Shown here: positions 24,436 through 35,518 of the stretch, one piece after another
Numbering within the stretch: position 1 is the stretch's first letter
Layout of the letters: each line of letters opens with the position of its first letter
DNA from: Gracilaria gracilis
Lineage: Eukaryota > Rhodophyta > Florideophyceae > Gracilariales > Gracilariaceae
DNA length: 64,000 bases
Reading direction: 5' to 3'
Assembly: GCA_030374805.1 (NCBI GenBank)
Contig: JARGSG010000082.1
Coordinates: 1 to 64,000, forward strand
Program-made: the position numbers and the translations under genes
Notes under the pieces: model-generated
The model's database searches: none
Told to the model about the DNA's origin: nothing
What the model saw: the letters and a program-made list of their open reading frames with translations, nothing else

Positions 24436-24852
24436 TTGTCGTCCAAGTACTTATATGAAATGCCACAAGGTTTCCTTTGCTTCGATCATTCCGTATTGAA
24501 ATGCCTTGTGGAAAGCGGTGTAATCGGCGAGCAGTACGGGCATTCATGTGTTTCTTGCAAACAGCCCATCCACGGCATATGCGGTACTTCGCTCTGCTCT
24601 GATAATGGAGCGGCAGAGGAACGGTACGGGTTGTTCAGGATGTGTACTAATTGCTTCCAGTAGAAAAATAAAAACAATTCCGATGAAAGTAAGTTTGGTG
24701 CAAGTGAGAGCAAAAAATCCAAAGGAGTTTCACATGGTTGCAGTAGTGAGAAGAGGGATGATGAATCGTCGTACTTCATGTGTGTCCCGAAGGCATTGGT
24801 ACCACAGGGCACAAAGTTCTTCACGGTAAACGTGCAACGAACTCCACAATAA
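24436..24852 (+). pseudogene. Small Cys-rich zinc-binding protein, broken by one stop
   Basis: The frame shows CVSCKQPIHGICG, then CSDNGAAEERYG, then MCTNC. This CxxC...H..C...C...CxxC spacing resembles a PHD/RING-like or transposase-type zinc finger. An in-frame TAG at 24661 follows CFQ, and the same frame stays open and hydrophilic to TAA at 24850 (ending FFTVNVQRTPQ). The stop therefore looks like a point mutation. Family unknown. It may belong to the transposon cluster on its left. Confidence 0.45.
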
Positions 24853-24888
24853 GACACGCTAGAAAACTGATAGTTCATAATACTACAA

Positions 24889-25280
24889 TGCCCATGTCCT
24901 GCTTCGAAAATTCTCTACGACGCAGCGCACTGCAGGCCTCTCAGTCCCCGCGGCCCTTCAGCTACAAATCAGCACTAAAAAGGTGGCGTTACAGAAGGAA
25001 CCAATTCAACCGAGCCAAAGAGAACCAGACCCGGAGAACTAGATATAAAAAAATGAAAGAGCGAGGTAATCAAGAAGCTACCGCCACATTTGTTTGTCGC
25101 GATGAGGAGGATAACATTCTCATGCCATATATCGAGGGTTTACCTGCCCGAAATGCAGAATTCTTAAGTGAAGGGAAGATTAAAACAGTTCAGGTCCGAC
25201 ATACATATGAGGTTGAGGCATGGTACCATGCCTGGGTTCCACGCAGTTCTGGAGCAAACCCCACTCCGGGAGACAAATAA
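24889..25280 (+). CDS. Hypothetical basic protein
   Basis: An open frame starts at ATG 24889 (MPMSCFENSLRRS); it can be extended upstream to 24780. It has a very basic middle (RWRYRRNQFNRAKENQTRR) and an acidic to neutral end (VCRDEEDNILMPYIEGLP). No family is recognised. The composition and steady phase suggest true coding, perhaps part of the same decayed gene as the frames on either side. Confidence 0.35.
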
Positions 25281-25314
25281 CGAATCATTCATTCAATTTC
25301 TGGATTAAGAACTG

Positions 25315-25770
25315 ATGCAAGAGAAAACTGAGTGCTGTCGTTTGTGCTCATATATCGTTCCTTTCGTTTCAACGGTTAATTGTAAAATGTATGGAGTCGC
25401 CAGAGCACAAAGGCCACAATCCAGGTTTTCACTGGATGCTCTCTTTGCGCCCCATCTTGAGAGGGGGTGCTGGGTCCGCGCCTTGCCTGATCAGGGAGGC
25501 TTTCAATATATCACTGCAAATATACTTCATACTAGCGAGGAGGGCAAGAACATCCACTTCTTCAGATTTGACAAGTTCCCGTACAATTGTCGTACATTTG
25601 AATATGGCAAGCGCATCAAGGTGTTTGGATACAAGGAAAATCTCGCCTTGTCGCGTATTCTGAATGAGCATGGAGTTGCCGAGAACATGGCTTCTACCAT
25701 TTCAGAGGTGATTCCAAAGGTGAAAATGTACGTCGGTGTTCTCGGAATGCTAGTTTATTATGCTAGATAG
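25315..25770 (+). CDS. Hypothetical protein, possibly the C-terminal part of a broken gene
   Basis: The frame is 151 codons. It contains FQYITANILHTSEEGKN and FEYGKRIKVFGYKENLALS and ends in a short hydrophobic tail, YVGVLGMLV. The DNA of that tail (25729-25757) is repeated perfectly in inverted orientation at 49265-49293, where it also reads in a frame that ends at once. I do not recognise the protein. Confidence 0.35.
   Translation: MQEKTECCRLCSYIVPFVSTVNCKMYGVARAQRPQSRFSLDALFAPHLERGCWVRALPDQGGFQYITANILHTSEEGKNIHFFRFDKFPYNCRTFEYGKRIKVFGYKENLALSRILNEHGVAENMASTISEVIPKVKMYVGVLGMLVYYAR
25729..25757 (+). repeat. 29-bp dispersed repeat, copy 1
   Basis: The 29 bases beginning TACGTCGGTG and ending TGCTAGTTTA are the exact reverse complement of 49265-49293. 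Flanking sequences do not match. Confidence 0.85.
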
Positions 25771-26001
25771 CTAGTTGTGAAAATAGAAATCCAAAAAATC
25801 TAGCAATTTTGGAGTTTGCGCTAGTTGGCGGAGGCAAAAATTTTTTCAAGGAAATATCTTTTCCATGTGGTACAGTCTACGCTCTATCCTTTAAAGTTCG
25901 GGGTTAGTTTTAGTTCGTACGCCATTATTGGCACTTTCGTATTCAACTCAGCGTTCAAAAACGCTCTGAAAATGCACGGACACTTTACTCTTGCACACAT
26001 A

Positions 26002-27039
26002 TTACTCTGCATTTGGATCCTCAGTTTCGGTTTCCTTGAATTTCAGGCCTAAGAAGTGCGTTGGGCAGCTACCGCTATGATCGTAAACCTTTTTCGCCCC
26101 AAGGCAGCTGCCTATGTCCCTCATCATTTTCCCCCTCTGCTCTTCCAGTATGCGCTCCGCTGTCCGTGCCGCCTCTGTCACACTCTGGGACCCCACGAGT
26201 GGCGCCCCGCCGGGCAGTTGTGGCGGTACGAACACCTCCGCCTTCTTCTGCACCATCACCCCACCCTTCCGTCTCTTCTTCAGCCGACTCTGCACAACGT
26301 TTCCTCCCGTTTCTTTCCCCGTCAGCGCAGCAGTCCTCTCTCTTATTTCCGTCGACGTCCACCCCCAGAACCAGGCACCATCTATGATCCTTTCTCTCGT
26401 CCACCTCCATTCCCTCCGCTTTCTTTCCCCACCAGCTCCTTCAACTCCACCAAGAGACTGCAAGCCTTCTCCATCTGCCCCAATTGCTTCTCCAACACCT
26501 CAACCATCCTCCTCAATCCCATATTCTCCTTGCACAGCTTCCGCATCTCCCTCGCCACACACTCCACCATCACACTCGCGCTCTCCTGCCCCAGTACCAG
26601 CCGATTTTATCCGCCTCCGAATGTTCGATATCACATCTATTGGCACCCCTGCCTCCGACACACTCAGCTCCACCCCTCCCATCTGAAACACCACTTCCGA
26701 AATGCACTCGTTCATATAATCCTTCGAATCACCACCAAGCCTTCCCACCCGCTCTTCCATGCCCGCCGAAACCCCTCCTCAGACCATTTTCCTCCATCCC
26801 CACCGTCTCCATCCATTTCTCCACCTCCACTCAATTCCTTGTCGACGGAGCCAACCTTCTCGACGCAATCTTTCTTCCCCGGTACCAGCGTCTCCGGCGT
26901 CTCCGGCACTCCCGTCCGCCGTAACAGGTCCATGAGCTCTTCTTCTTGAATGTACTCGTTCGACATCCCGGTCGTTGAAGCCGCTCAAGACAAGGACACC
27001 GTTTTTGACACCACTTGCAACCTTGACTCCGTTGGCCAC
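26002..27039 (-). pseudogene. Coiled-coil protein, broken, pyrimidine-rich plus strand
   Basis: Minus-strand pieces in changing frames read as one protein. An N-terminal acidic part (EEELMDLLRRTGVPETPE) is followed by WKSGWEG, IDVISNIRRRIKSAG and a coiled coil near 26400-26570 (LCKENMGLRRMVEVLEKQL). A Pro/Gly part follows (FVPPQLPGGAPLVGSQ), with TEAARTAERILEEQRGKMM at the end. At least three frame changes break it. The function is unknown. The style resembles the accessory gene at 43.7-45.4 kb, but I could not align the two. Confidence 0.45.
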
Positions 27040-27434
27040 ACATCCCCCTACCGCGCACGGCTATTTCTACCACAATTTTGCCCGCCTCATTTTCGCGCCA
27101 TGGCGCTTCATTTCCATCAAAGAATGATTCTTTCCAGAAATTTTCGCCACCCCATTTTTTCTCTTTGTATCATGCTTAATCCAGATATAGCCCCAGGTGT
27201 TAATCGGATTGTGTAGGACCGAAACATACGACTCTGAGCGAATATGAAATGCAGGAATGCAATGTGTACAATTTTGGTCTAAGCAGAGGGTGTCCGTCTC
27301 CAGTTCTTGCTTATTTTAATGTTCACAGGTACTACACTAAGCCTACAGCAGTTCTTTAATGCAGCATTCTATACTGGAAGTACAAACCGTCCGAGAACAT
27401 ATTTGGGTGGTTACAGAATGGAATCCCTAAATGA

Positions 27435-28389
27435 CTAACGTATATCGTTGACAGGTACATTGAACAAGCTTGTATGAAAGGGAGCAGGGTCCAGGTTTCC
27501 AGCGAGTATCTTCTTGATGCTAAAGTCAGTAAAGTAGGCGTTTCTAATAAGGAAGTCCGAAAAGGACGTAGGAAAGTCAGAGAGACACTTGCTGTACGCG
27601 AGAAGCCTGTTAACCACTTGTTTGGCGTGGTATCTGATATCCGTTTTTCGCCCAACTTTGCAGATGAGCTCTTTCAAAATTCTTGATGGCACTCCAGTGT
27701 GTAGAGTGGCAACGTCATGCATCGAGAGAGAACCATGACAGACCTCCACGAGATTGAACGCCGAAATCCATACCAGTTTTTCGTAGTAGCTTCTACGGAA
27801 GGCGTCTTCAATTAGGACGTGGCACGAGAGACCTGCAGACCGTAACCTTTCCGCTATCATGGGCGCCCATTTTCCCGTGGTGCTAGTGAGGCCGAAGGGG
27901 CTTTCGAGAGTAACACCATCAACTGATGGTGCCCCCCCTCGAACCAACTCCAAGATGTAGTGCAACCTTTGTGCAGTTCTTCAACCCGTACTTGGATAAC
28001 AGGGGAAGAATATCTCCGTTTTGGACAAAGATAAGGTCCGTTCTCTGTGAGGAAGAACATGCCCGAATGACTTCTTCCAACGAAGACCTTCTCCCGCATA
28101 ACACTGTGGTGCAGATGGGAATTTCTGCAGAATGACAGAATTGCTTCGTAGAGGGCACGATATCTTCTTGAGATCCAATGCTCTGAAGCATGTAGCCGAT
28201 AAGACCCCTGCCGATCAAGACTGCTGCTTTGTTGGCTCGTTGAACAGCGACAGTGTCGATATTCATGTTCGATGGCTTGAAGAAGGCTGGAGCTGCTCTC
28301 TTCGCAACTATTGCTGAAGAAATTACAGGTCGTAATTCGTGGTTTGAATGGGATTTCATAAGTGCAGGGCCACGGAAGGATGTGCACAT
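27435..28389 (-). pseudogene. Ketopantoate reductase-like (ApbA/PanE) protein, frameshifted
   Basis: The N-terminal half (from ATG 28389) has a Rossmann-type nucleotide loop GRGLIG and DLIFVQNGDILPLL, as in the NADP-binding domain of 2-dehydropantoate 2-reductase relatives. The C-terminal half (27965-27435) has FGLTSTTGKWAP and YYEKLVWISAFNLVEVCHG, matching the helical C-terminal domain. The two halves join at a run of seven Gs near 27935; removing one G would restore a single phase. The enzyme family reduces ketopantoate for pantothenate synthesis, but this divergent branch may have another substrate. The single homopolymer break means it could be intact in the real genome. Confidence 0.55.
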
Positions 28390-28399
28390 GTACTACTTG

Positions 28400-29640
28400 T
28401 GGTTTGAGAAATCAAGAAGTTTATGTGAAGGACAACTGCTCGGTTTTATTAGTAGCTGTTCTTTTCAAGGAGTGAAGAATATGAATGAACGTCTCGTACA
28501 AAGTACTGATGAAGGACTAAGCGATATAATATATCAGGTATTAATGCGCTTCATACAGTTCTATTGCCCCTTGAAATAGAAGGTCTTATGAAATGAATTT
28601 TGTTGCATGTAATAGTGATGTATGGCTCTTCATCATTATGTGGTTCATATATATATATCTACCCGTTTAGAATATAAACTCTTCTTACGGTTTTGGTGCG
28701 GTATATAAGAACGCCTTTTATTTGCTTAGGGAGTCACCTTTGCAGCATTGGAAGTAGGCGTGGGTAGTAGAGTCATGGATCATTTTCTAGTTTTAGCTGC
28801 TTTCATTCTTTCGTCAGACTTTGCGCGTCTTATCGAAGAAGCGGAGTGTATGAAAAGAGCTTGCGCCGCGTGTGCAGCTCCACTCGCCAGGGGCGCGTAC
28901 AACTGGTCCGCGTTGTCGTGTATGACGTTGTTACCGTAGACGCTACATATAGGAGGCCCTTTTAAAGTGATAAATAAGCAATTTAAAATTTTCGCGGTCT
29001 GCGCGGCTGGGCAGCGGTCCGGGGTGTCATGGCGCTTCATCGGTGCACCGATGAAGCGCCGTGCCACCCGGTCCGCTTTCCACAGCTCGTTGAGAGGGGA
29101 GAGGTTGTACGAAAGGTGAAGTAATCGCTTGCGAACACCTAGATCGCTACTCGTCGTTCCAATGTGGTTCACCAATCCCGGCGATGCGGAATACTTGCGT
29201 TGAATGACGCAAAACCCCCAAACGGATATTTAGCAACGTACAAAAGACAACAGTGTCCAACTGCGTCGGTCGTCAACGTGATCAGCATTTACGCATTTCC
29301 TCTTTTCGAATCGCTCGTTCCGATCTACTCCTCCACATCGCGCCTACTTCTTCCTTTCCAACCCACAAGCAATTGCTTACAAGCGTTCAGTACCATATTT
29401 TGAATCACGCGAGCACAAAAGGTGTTGAGTCTGCCGTTCGCTTCCGTGGGGCGTGTGTTTCTCTCTCCTCTTCGCCGTTCTCTCGCTCCTGTCTCCCGTC
29501 CGCTGCCGTATTCCGTCTGCTCCCGAACCTTTCCGTCTTCTCAATTTCCTGGTCTTGCTTGGTCTCGCGTGGCATTCTCTCTCGTCATAAAATTGCTCCG
29601 TTCACCCCCCCCCCTCACCCCCGAATTCGTTTGATCCACT
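28400..29640. other. Intergenic stretch with AT microsatellite, hairpin and C-run
   Basis: No supported gene. It holds an alternating AT tract at about 28647-28658, a strong palindrome at 29014-29076 and a run of ten Cs near 29607. Confidence 0.5.
29014..29076. repeat. 63-bp near-perfect palindrome
   Basis: The central 30 bases (29031-29060) are a perfect palindrome with arms GGCGCTTCATCGGTG and CACCGATGAAGCGCC. The outer arms (GCGGTCCGGGG and CACCCGGTCCGC) pair with a few mismatches and one bulge. There is no loop spacer. It could extrude as a cruciform, or fold as a hairpin if transcribed. Confidence 0.85.
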
Positions 29641-29647
29641 CATCAAA

Positions 29648-30629
29648 ATGCAAGGTACTGGGAATAAACTTCTCGCAGTATGTCTTGCACTCTGCGAGCA
29701 CTATGCGTCGGCGATGCAAGAGGAAGGTGAGCCGAGGAAATTGGGGCATACCGCTTTCGTCGACTATGTTGTCAAGAATCGGAACATATTGCCGAAAGCA
29801 GCGGAATACTTTCATATTCTGGTGGGACCGGAACATAGCACGTATAGCGATGAAGAGCTACGCATTGTGGCTTTAAAGGGTTCTTACCGGCAGCAGTTCC
29901 TTTCAACAAGGTTGCTGGACGTCATGGACGGAGACAAAGACAGACGTGTGAGGGATTTCAGAAATGCCTATACAGAGGTGAACTTTAAAGGAATTCCGTT
30001 ACTTTCACGGAATTCTTCAAGTCGATGGCTATACACCCGAGACGAGTGGGGCGCCCACGTCTTCCATTTGGCACCGCCATCGCGACCCATTTCCAAAGAG
30101 TTCTTTTTCTTTCCCTCATCCACAAACTTTCAATGGAAAAGCAGCGTCTCGGTCGCAAGAGGCGAAAGAGCGATAAGGAATATTCTATACCGTATGCGAA
30201 CGTCCAAATATCGGCTTTCTCGGGGTGACAACTGATCGATATGGAAAGTACGCCTTCGAGTTCACGGTTCGTGGCGAGGTATTTCGTAGCCTCCCAGGAA
30301 GGAGAAGGGACATACCTGTGATCCCTGTTTGGATTGTTCCTGCGCATTTCTCGTTAGGGGGAACGATAAACGACCCGAAATACATGGAGGGGGATAAGGA
30401 CAGGGATTCTGTGTAAGATGGTGTGAAGAAGCGACGAAGTGCGAATTTGAGAGTGGCTCGAACCCCAGGTACAGGGCGCACGCCTTTGCAACTCGCAGAA
30501 TATCGTTTGCTAGCAGTGCGGGCACTTCGGGATATAGAAGTGGGAGAAGAGTTGTTCGCGGACTACGGGTCGAACTACAGCTCGCGAAGGGCAACGAATC
30601 CTGTCATAGTAAATGACTTGAGTATATGA
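29648..30629 (+). pseudogene. SET-domain protein, broken
   Basis: The N-terminal part opens with ATG at 29648 and contains FVDYVVKNRNILPKAAEYF. A basic middle in the next frame has an AT-hook-like RRVGRPRLP and a nuclear-signal-like GRKRRKSDKE. The last third, in a third frame, has YGKYAFEFTVRGEVF, GGTINDP and the closing SET motif RDIEVGEELFADYG. SET domains methylate lysines using S-adenosylmethionine. There are frame changes near 30020 and 30215 and an in-frame TAA at about 30414 between GGTINDP and the final motif. The asparagine-His (NHS-like) core of typical SET domains reads ND here. Confidence 0.6.
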
Positions 30630-31157
30630 GGTAGAACTTCAAGTTAAAGCAATGTGTTACGAATCCACTCTACCTGAATGAGTAAGTATTGCATTGCAAC
30701 TGTGGCACAGCTGCCGTGAGAGATGTTCAACACGTCTTGCATCGAAGTCTGTTAATAAAAGCAACCCGACGCGAAGAGTTACCAACGGTGAAAGAAACGA
30801 ATTGTAAGTATTCGATACAAATGGGGTAATAGAGGCCCCCACTGGTTTTGCCATGGTAAAACAAGGAAGGTCTAACTATCTTTAAATAGAATAGAGAACT
30901 GCCCGGTCGCATCAATTGAGAAACCACGGCGACTGCCCGCGGTGAAGAAGAAGAAGAAGTAATGAACTAGGATCAAACGTTAAAGCAAAGGTTATAAGTA
31001 AACATGCATAGAATGGAGTGAACATCGTGTTTTGGAGGCTTCCAACTATTTCACATTTCCAAAAAAAATACCAAAGAATGATGAAAACGCCAAAGTTATG
31101 GGAAAGTTTCGAACGGAATACACTATTTAGGAAATTGGAACATCGAATTAAAACTGG
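30630..31157. other. No supported gene
   Basis: AT-rich DNA with a short AAG tract near 30945. Nothing recognisable on either strand. Confidence 0.4.
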
Positions 31158-32348
31158 TTGCGTGAATGTCACGACTGCGCTGAAAGTATCGAGTCATACG
31201 CCTACCATGAGATCGAGCTCCTACTGCGTCAAGTTGCTAAGACGTCGCTACCGCAGGTTCGAACCGGACAAGAGCTTGGATGCAGTATGGCGAAGCGAAA
31301 GACGAGATCAACGGATGTGAACGATGTGATGGTGCGCGGCGCGAAAAGCAGAAGGCGTGGAGAACCGGGAACTTGGCGTGGAGAAACGGTATGTGGGGAG
31401 CGGAACATAGTGCGTACTACGCGTACGCCTCGAAGTCGGTTGCGACGAAAAGAGGGGCGGAACGATGAGGGCGTGACCTCGGAACCAAGTGAGCGAACTG
31501 TAAGTGAGACGGGGAATGGACCTAATAGAGACTCCAATGCACGGGATACCACTACTGGAATGGGTATGAAAGGAACGGGAGGTGTGCCGAGAAGGGCAGT
31601 AAGAGAGACAAGGCTAACGGAAGTAATACAGGCGGGCGAATGCGGAGAAGTGATAGAAAAGGAAGGAGAACATGGAAGAAGTGAAAAGGGAATGATCATG
31701 AAGCAGAGTAGTAGCGAGATAGTCGCAGGTGGTAGTCGGGAACCGATTACGGGAATACAGGGAGGGGAGAGAAGATCTATGGTTGACTTAAATCGAAGCA
31801 GGGGCCGAGAAATATAGAACACAGGTGGCGGCCAAACCTCGAAAACTCGGGCATTACATACATTGATTGGTGTTAGACAACACAGGGAACGTGAGGAGGA
31901 AAACATGGGTGGTGGACGAGAAACTGAGATCCGTGACCAGCATAATATTGGAAGGGTGCTGCAAAGTAAAGAGAACGAGATAGCAGAGGCGAGCGGGAGA
32001 CAAAGGGGGCGTGTGACAAGGGGAACGAGGTGGAACAACGTAGACGTCAGAAGAAAACGGGCAGACCCTACGAGAAAATTTGCAAAAATGAGAGTGCATC
32101 TGGAGTGCAATTCATTGGATTTTGCAATGGCCAATGTCGCGAATAATGGCACAGTTTATTTCAAAAATTGGAGCACGTTTGGAGTGCATTTGAACACGTG
32201 CGCTATTCACTTGCATTCCGGCGACGCTCACACTGCGATCCAAAGTGACACCTCTCATTGCTCAGAATCGAACATGCGCTATCACGGTATCGGAAGGAGT
32301 TGGCACTTCACTGGCTATCTTATTCTTGCAAACCGCCAAATTGGATGA
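31158..32348 (+). pseudogene. Disordered basic protein with FHA-like C-terminal segment, one in-frame stop
   Basis: About 397 codons lie in one frame, interrupted only by TAG at 31815. The first 300 residues are Arg/Glu/Gly/Thr-rich and look disordered (VRGAKSRRRGEPGTWRGE). The last part contains RVHLECNSLDFAM, then NNGTVYFKNWSTFGVHLN and IHLHSGDAH. That order resembles the core of a forkhead-associated phosphopeptide-binding domain, whose usual SR-H and STNG motifs would be altered here. The FHA reading is tentative. The plus strand is strongly purine-rich. Confidence 0.35.
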
Positions 32349-32983
32349 ACTCTCTGAGATATCACATTGCATTCCTATTGCGCTGACATTTATATCCCAT
32401 ATATTGCATTTATGAGCGCGCGTTCGACATTGCGGACACGTCAGCAAACGATTCCACCAAATGTCTGGTCTCTTCCGACGTCCCCAGGCCCCACAATTTC
32501 TGCAGCATCACATCAGAAACACATTGCTGCTTTTGAAATACACTCAAAGCCCGAAACCAATACCCAAACTTTCCATTCCCATTACGTTTCTCAAGAACGT
32601 TGGATGTCCACCACAGTAGAGGGAGAACCCGAGGTTATGCATGGACACCGTATCGTTCCCATCCTCGACCGCCCTCTCAAACAATCTCACAACCTGCATA
32701 CCAGCCCTTTCAACACCAGCGCGACCCTCTGCGAGCTCGGCGGAATAGCTGCGCGGCCCGCTCGTAATCCTGCTCCACCGTTCCAAGGTCTTCCCCATCT
32801 AGACACAGGAATGTGCCGAGGCTTTTCATAGCATCGCACCCTATCCCCCCGCATGACAATCGCCCCGCTCTCTACAGGTCCTCTCAAGCGCCTCCGTCGC
32901 TTCGTCGCCTGCATCGAAAATACAACAAGAGTGCGCTCAGGAAACAGCTGCGCACGAGAAAGGCCGCAGCTATCGGCCGCCAT
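32340..32983 (-). pseudogene. Possible Sel1-repeat protein fragment
   Basis: Minus-strand pieces in more than one frame give QVVRLFERAVEDGND, then MHNLGFSLYCGG, which fits one Sel1-like helix pair. A neighbouring piece (DYERAAQLFRRA) would be the repeat before it. Sel1 repeats are protein-binding scaffolds. Frames change several times. The assignment rests on one and a half repeats. Confidence 0.3.
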
Positions 32984-33160
32984 TTCATCAAGCTAGTTCA
33001 CTTCCACCTGCGCGCGTAGGCGGGCGAGGTGGGCGCTTGGGTGGGATTGTCACAACACATGGTCAACGTGCTTCGATTAATGTTGAACGAACGCGCGGAG
33101 CTATGGCAGCTTCGTCCGTTGCCGCAGTTGACGAGGCGGTGACTCGTCGCTACGCGCTCC

Positions 33161-33826
33161 GTGTACTTGAGAGGCGCTTTGGCTGTTTCGGCTGGCTTGA
33201 GCAGTTTTGAGATTATTGCTTGGGTTGTGCATGGCGCCACTGCTAAAGCTCTTGTAGTCAACCATGAGGCACAGCCCAGTGACGCGCGTGAGGGAGACGG
33301 TGATTTCCAAACGATGAAGAAGACGGAGGAAGAGGATATCAGTGTGCTTTTGGTCGTCGATCAGCACGACGAGCGCAACGAGCACGCTGCGCACCATGAG
33401 AACGCCGCGCGCGATGAGAACGACGCGCTGCCACCGCAAACCTCCACGCTGACTACCGCCATCGCCAGCAGCAAGCTAGAAGAAGCGTGCGACGAGGCGG
33501 GCGGCGGCGGCGTCATGCACGGCGTACACGTCGTGCGCGACGAGAAGCTGCGACGCGCGTACGCCCACGTCCAACGCACGCTACACGCCGCCACCACCAG
33601 CTTCGAGCAACGGCGCGCGTCGATGGTCGAGCGCCATGAACGCGAACTGGCTCACGCGCGACGGCAGCTCAGCGCCGTCCATCACGCGTTCGTCAAACCC
33701 CAGTTACAGGCGCGGCTGCAGCTTTCGAACGGAAAGCACGACATGGCAAGCGAGCTGCATGCGTTTTACGTCCGCTTTGTCACCGAAATGATCTGCGGCG
33801 CGCAGCGCAATGCTACCCCGCGCTAA
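33161..33826 (+). CDS. Hypothetical Ala/His/Glu-rich protein, intact ORF
   Basis: An uninterrupted frame of 221 codons lies in a GC-rich island, starting MYLRGALAVSAGLSS. It has an acidic central part (KKTEEEDISVLLVVDQHDE), a His/Asn/Ala-rich stretch and a probable coiled region near residues 140-190 (VQRTLHAATTSFEQRRASM, then VERHERELAHARRQLS). No catalytic motif is seen. It ends 135 bp before the porphobilinogen synthase start on the same strand. Third-position GC is high, unlike the pseudogenes to the left, which suggests real coding. Family not recognised. Confidence 0.5.
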   Translation: MYLRGALAVSAGLSSFEIIAWVVHGATAKALVVNHEAQPSDAREGDGDFQTMKKTEEEDISVLLVVDQHDERNEHAAHHENAARDENDALPPQTSTLTTAIASSKLEEACDEAGGGGVMHGVHVVRDEKLRRAYAHVQRTLHAATTSFEQRRASMVERHERELAHARRQLSAVHHAFVKPQLQARLQLSNGKHDMASELHAFYVRFVTEMICGAQRNATPR

Positions 33827-33960
33827 ATAAAACGCACAGCACCGGTGAGCTGCCGCACAGATCCTGGAGCGGCCGCGCTGCTTGCCTAGAAAAAGTAGAA
33901 AAACCCATTCTCCGCACACCTCGCCGCGTCGTGCCACACCACCCCGACCGAGCCTGACCC

Positions 33961-35164
33961 ATGGCCTCCATCGCCTTTGTTGCCGCGCCGCTTGTCGGCG
34001 CCACTTGCTTCTACGGCGAAGCGCTCCCCGCCGCACGCCGTAGCCATCACGGAACGCGCCGCCGTGCGTGCCGCCGCAATCACCGATCGCGCCGCCGTGC
34101 GCGAGGCGCTTCGAAACCTTAGCGTGAATGAAGGCGGTCGAATGTGGGTTCGGCAGCGCGCTCGCCCCCGTCGCAACCGCGAGAACCAGGCGCTTGGTTC
34201 CAATGGTGCGTGAAAACATCGTGTTGCCGCAAAATTTCATCTAACCACTGTTCGTGCATGAGAAGAACGTCAATTAACCGATTCTTTCCATCCCGGTTGT
34301 GAGCGGCACTCCGTCGCCAGCGTGCTGCGGGAAGTGGCCGACGCTAGGGTGGTCGGCGTCAAGTCCTTCTTGTTGTTTCCAAAGGTTTCTGATGCGCTCA
34401 AGTCCAATACCGCCGATGAGTGTTTCAACCCGCATGGAATAGTTCCTATCGTTGTGTCCCACATCAAGAGCAAGTTTTCGGACGTGTCCGTGTAGACCGA
34501 CGTCGCGTTGGACCCTCACTCGGACCAAGGTCATGACGGCATTGTGTCGTCCGACAAGCGTGGCGACGGTGGAAAAGGAAGAATTCTCAACGACGAGACT
34601 GTAGAGCAGCTCTGTCGCCAGGCGCTTTGCCACGCGCGTGCGGGTACAGACGCCGTTTCGCCATCCGATATGATGGAAGGAAGAATTAGTGCCATTCGTG
34701 ACGCGCTCGATACGCACGGCTTCACCGACGTTTCCATCGTATCAAATTGTGCAAAGTATGCGTCCGCCTTCTACGGACCGTTTGGAGAGGCGTTAGATTC
34801 CGCACTTAGGGATGGTTCCAATGCACAGCCTAATACGAAGACGTATCGGATATCCCCGGCCAACTCGAGGGAAGATTTGATAGAAGCTGCTTTAGAGGTG
34901 GCGGAGGGCGCCGACATGTTCATGGTCGAGCCGAGACTGCCGTTCTAGGACGTCATCTTCCGTCTGAAGCAGGGGACTAGCTTGTCGATTGCCGCGTATT
35001 ATGTCAGTAGCGAGTATGCTATGATGAAGGCGGCGGCGGAGAAAGGCTGGTTGGATGAGAAGACGTCGGTGCTGGAGGCGCTTTTATGCTTAAAGCGCGC
35101 GTGCGCAGATGCTATTTTGACGTATTACGCAACGCAGGCGGCTATGTGGATGCATGAATCGTAG
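33961..35164 (+). pseudogene. hemB: Porphobilinogen synthase (ALA dehydratase), plastid-type, pseudogene
   Basis: The intact enzyme condenses two 5-aminolevulinates into porphobilinogen for heme and chlorophyll. The start at 33961 reads MASIAFVAAPLVG, like a plastid transit peptide. Conserved blocks follow: RPRRNRENQALGS, FLLFPKVSDALKSNT, DPHSDQGHDGIV, GRILNDETVEQLC, SPSDMMEGRISAIRDALD, CAKYASAFYGPF (first active-site Lys kept), TKTYRISPANSRE, and finally SSEYAMMKAAAEKGWLDE. The second, Schiff-base Lys lies in a conserved VKP block. Here it is VEP (GAG at 34928-34930). In-frame stops occur near 34240, at 34493-34495 and at 34946-34948, and single-base shifts near 34200 and 34290. The copy cannot make active enzyme. 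Confidence 0.9.
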
Positions 35165-35518
35165 GTACTATAAGTAGCGCGCTTGTTGTTGACAAGCTCA
35201 TTGAAAGATGCCATGTTACATACTGAAGCTTACAAGATCGCACGCTCAAAGAAAAATACTTATTGCTAAAACGGCTGTGGTGCGACTGACTACTCATGTA
35301 ATAGATACGAAGGTATCTACAGCGGCAACATCGATAGATTCAAGTACTTGCTGCAGATCGAGCACGATGCATGTGCAACATGAATCATGTTGGCCCATGT
35401 ATCATTTTGTGCGTCAAGTACGAAGGTACATTTGGTACTTGATCCTGTCGCGGCCTGGGTTCTGGAACGGCAAAGTCAAATTAAACTCGTATGCTGTGGT
35501 TCCACTGCACCAGAGATA
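35165..35518. other. No supported gene
   Basis: Spacer between the 3' end of the porphobilinogen synthase relic and the 3' end of the P5A ATPase relic on the other strand; these two are convergent. No motif recognised. Confidence 0.4.

Noticed and set aside
26056-26949. 297-codon plus-strand ORF rich in Pro/Ser/His
   Set aside because: It lies opposite a coherent coiled-coil protein on the minus strand and has only low-complexity content caused by the pyrimidine-rich strand.
31250-31275. tRNA T-arm (GGTTCGAACC)
   Set aside because: The stem on either side does not pair, and no acceptor or D-arm partner is seen upstream.
31229-32152. 307-codon minus-strand ORF rich in Ser/Pro/Leu
   Set aside because: It is antisense to the purine-rich plus frame and shows no motif. 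The plus frame has the better domain-like end.
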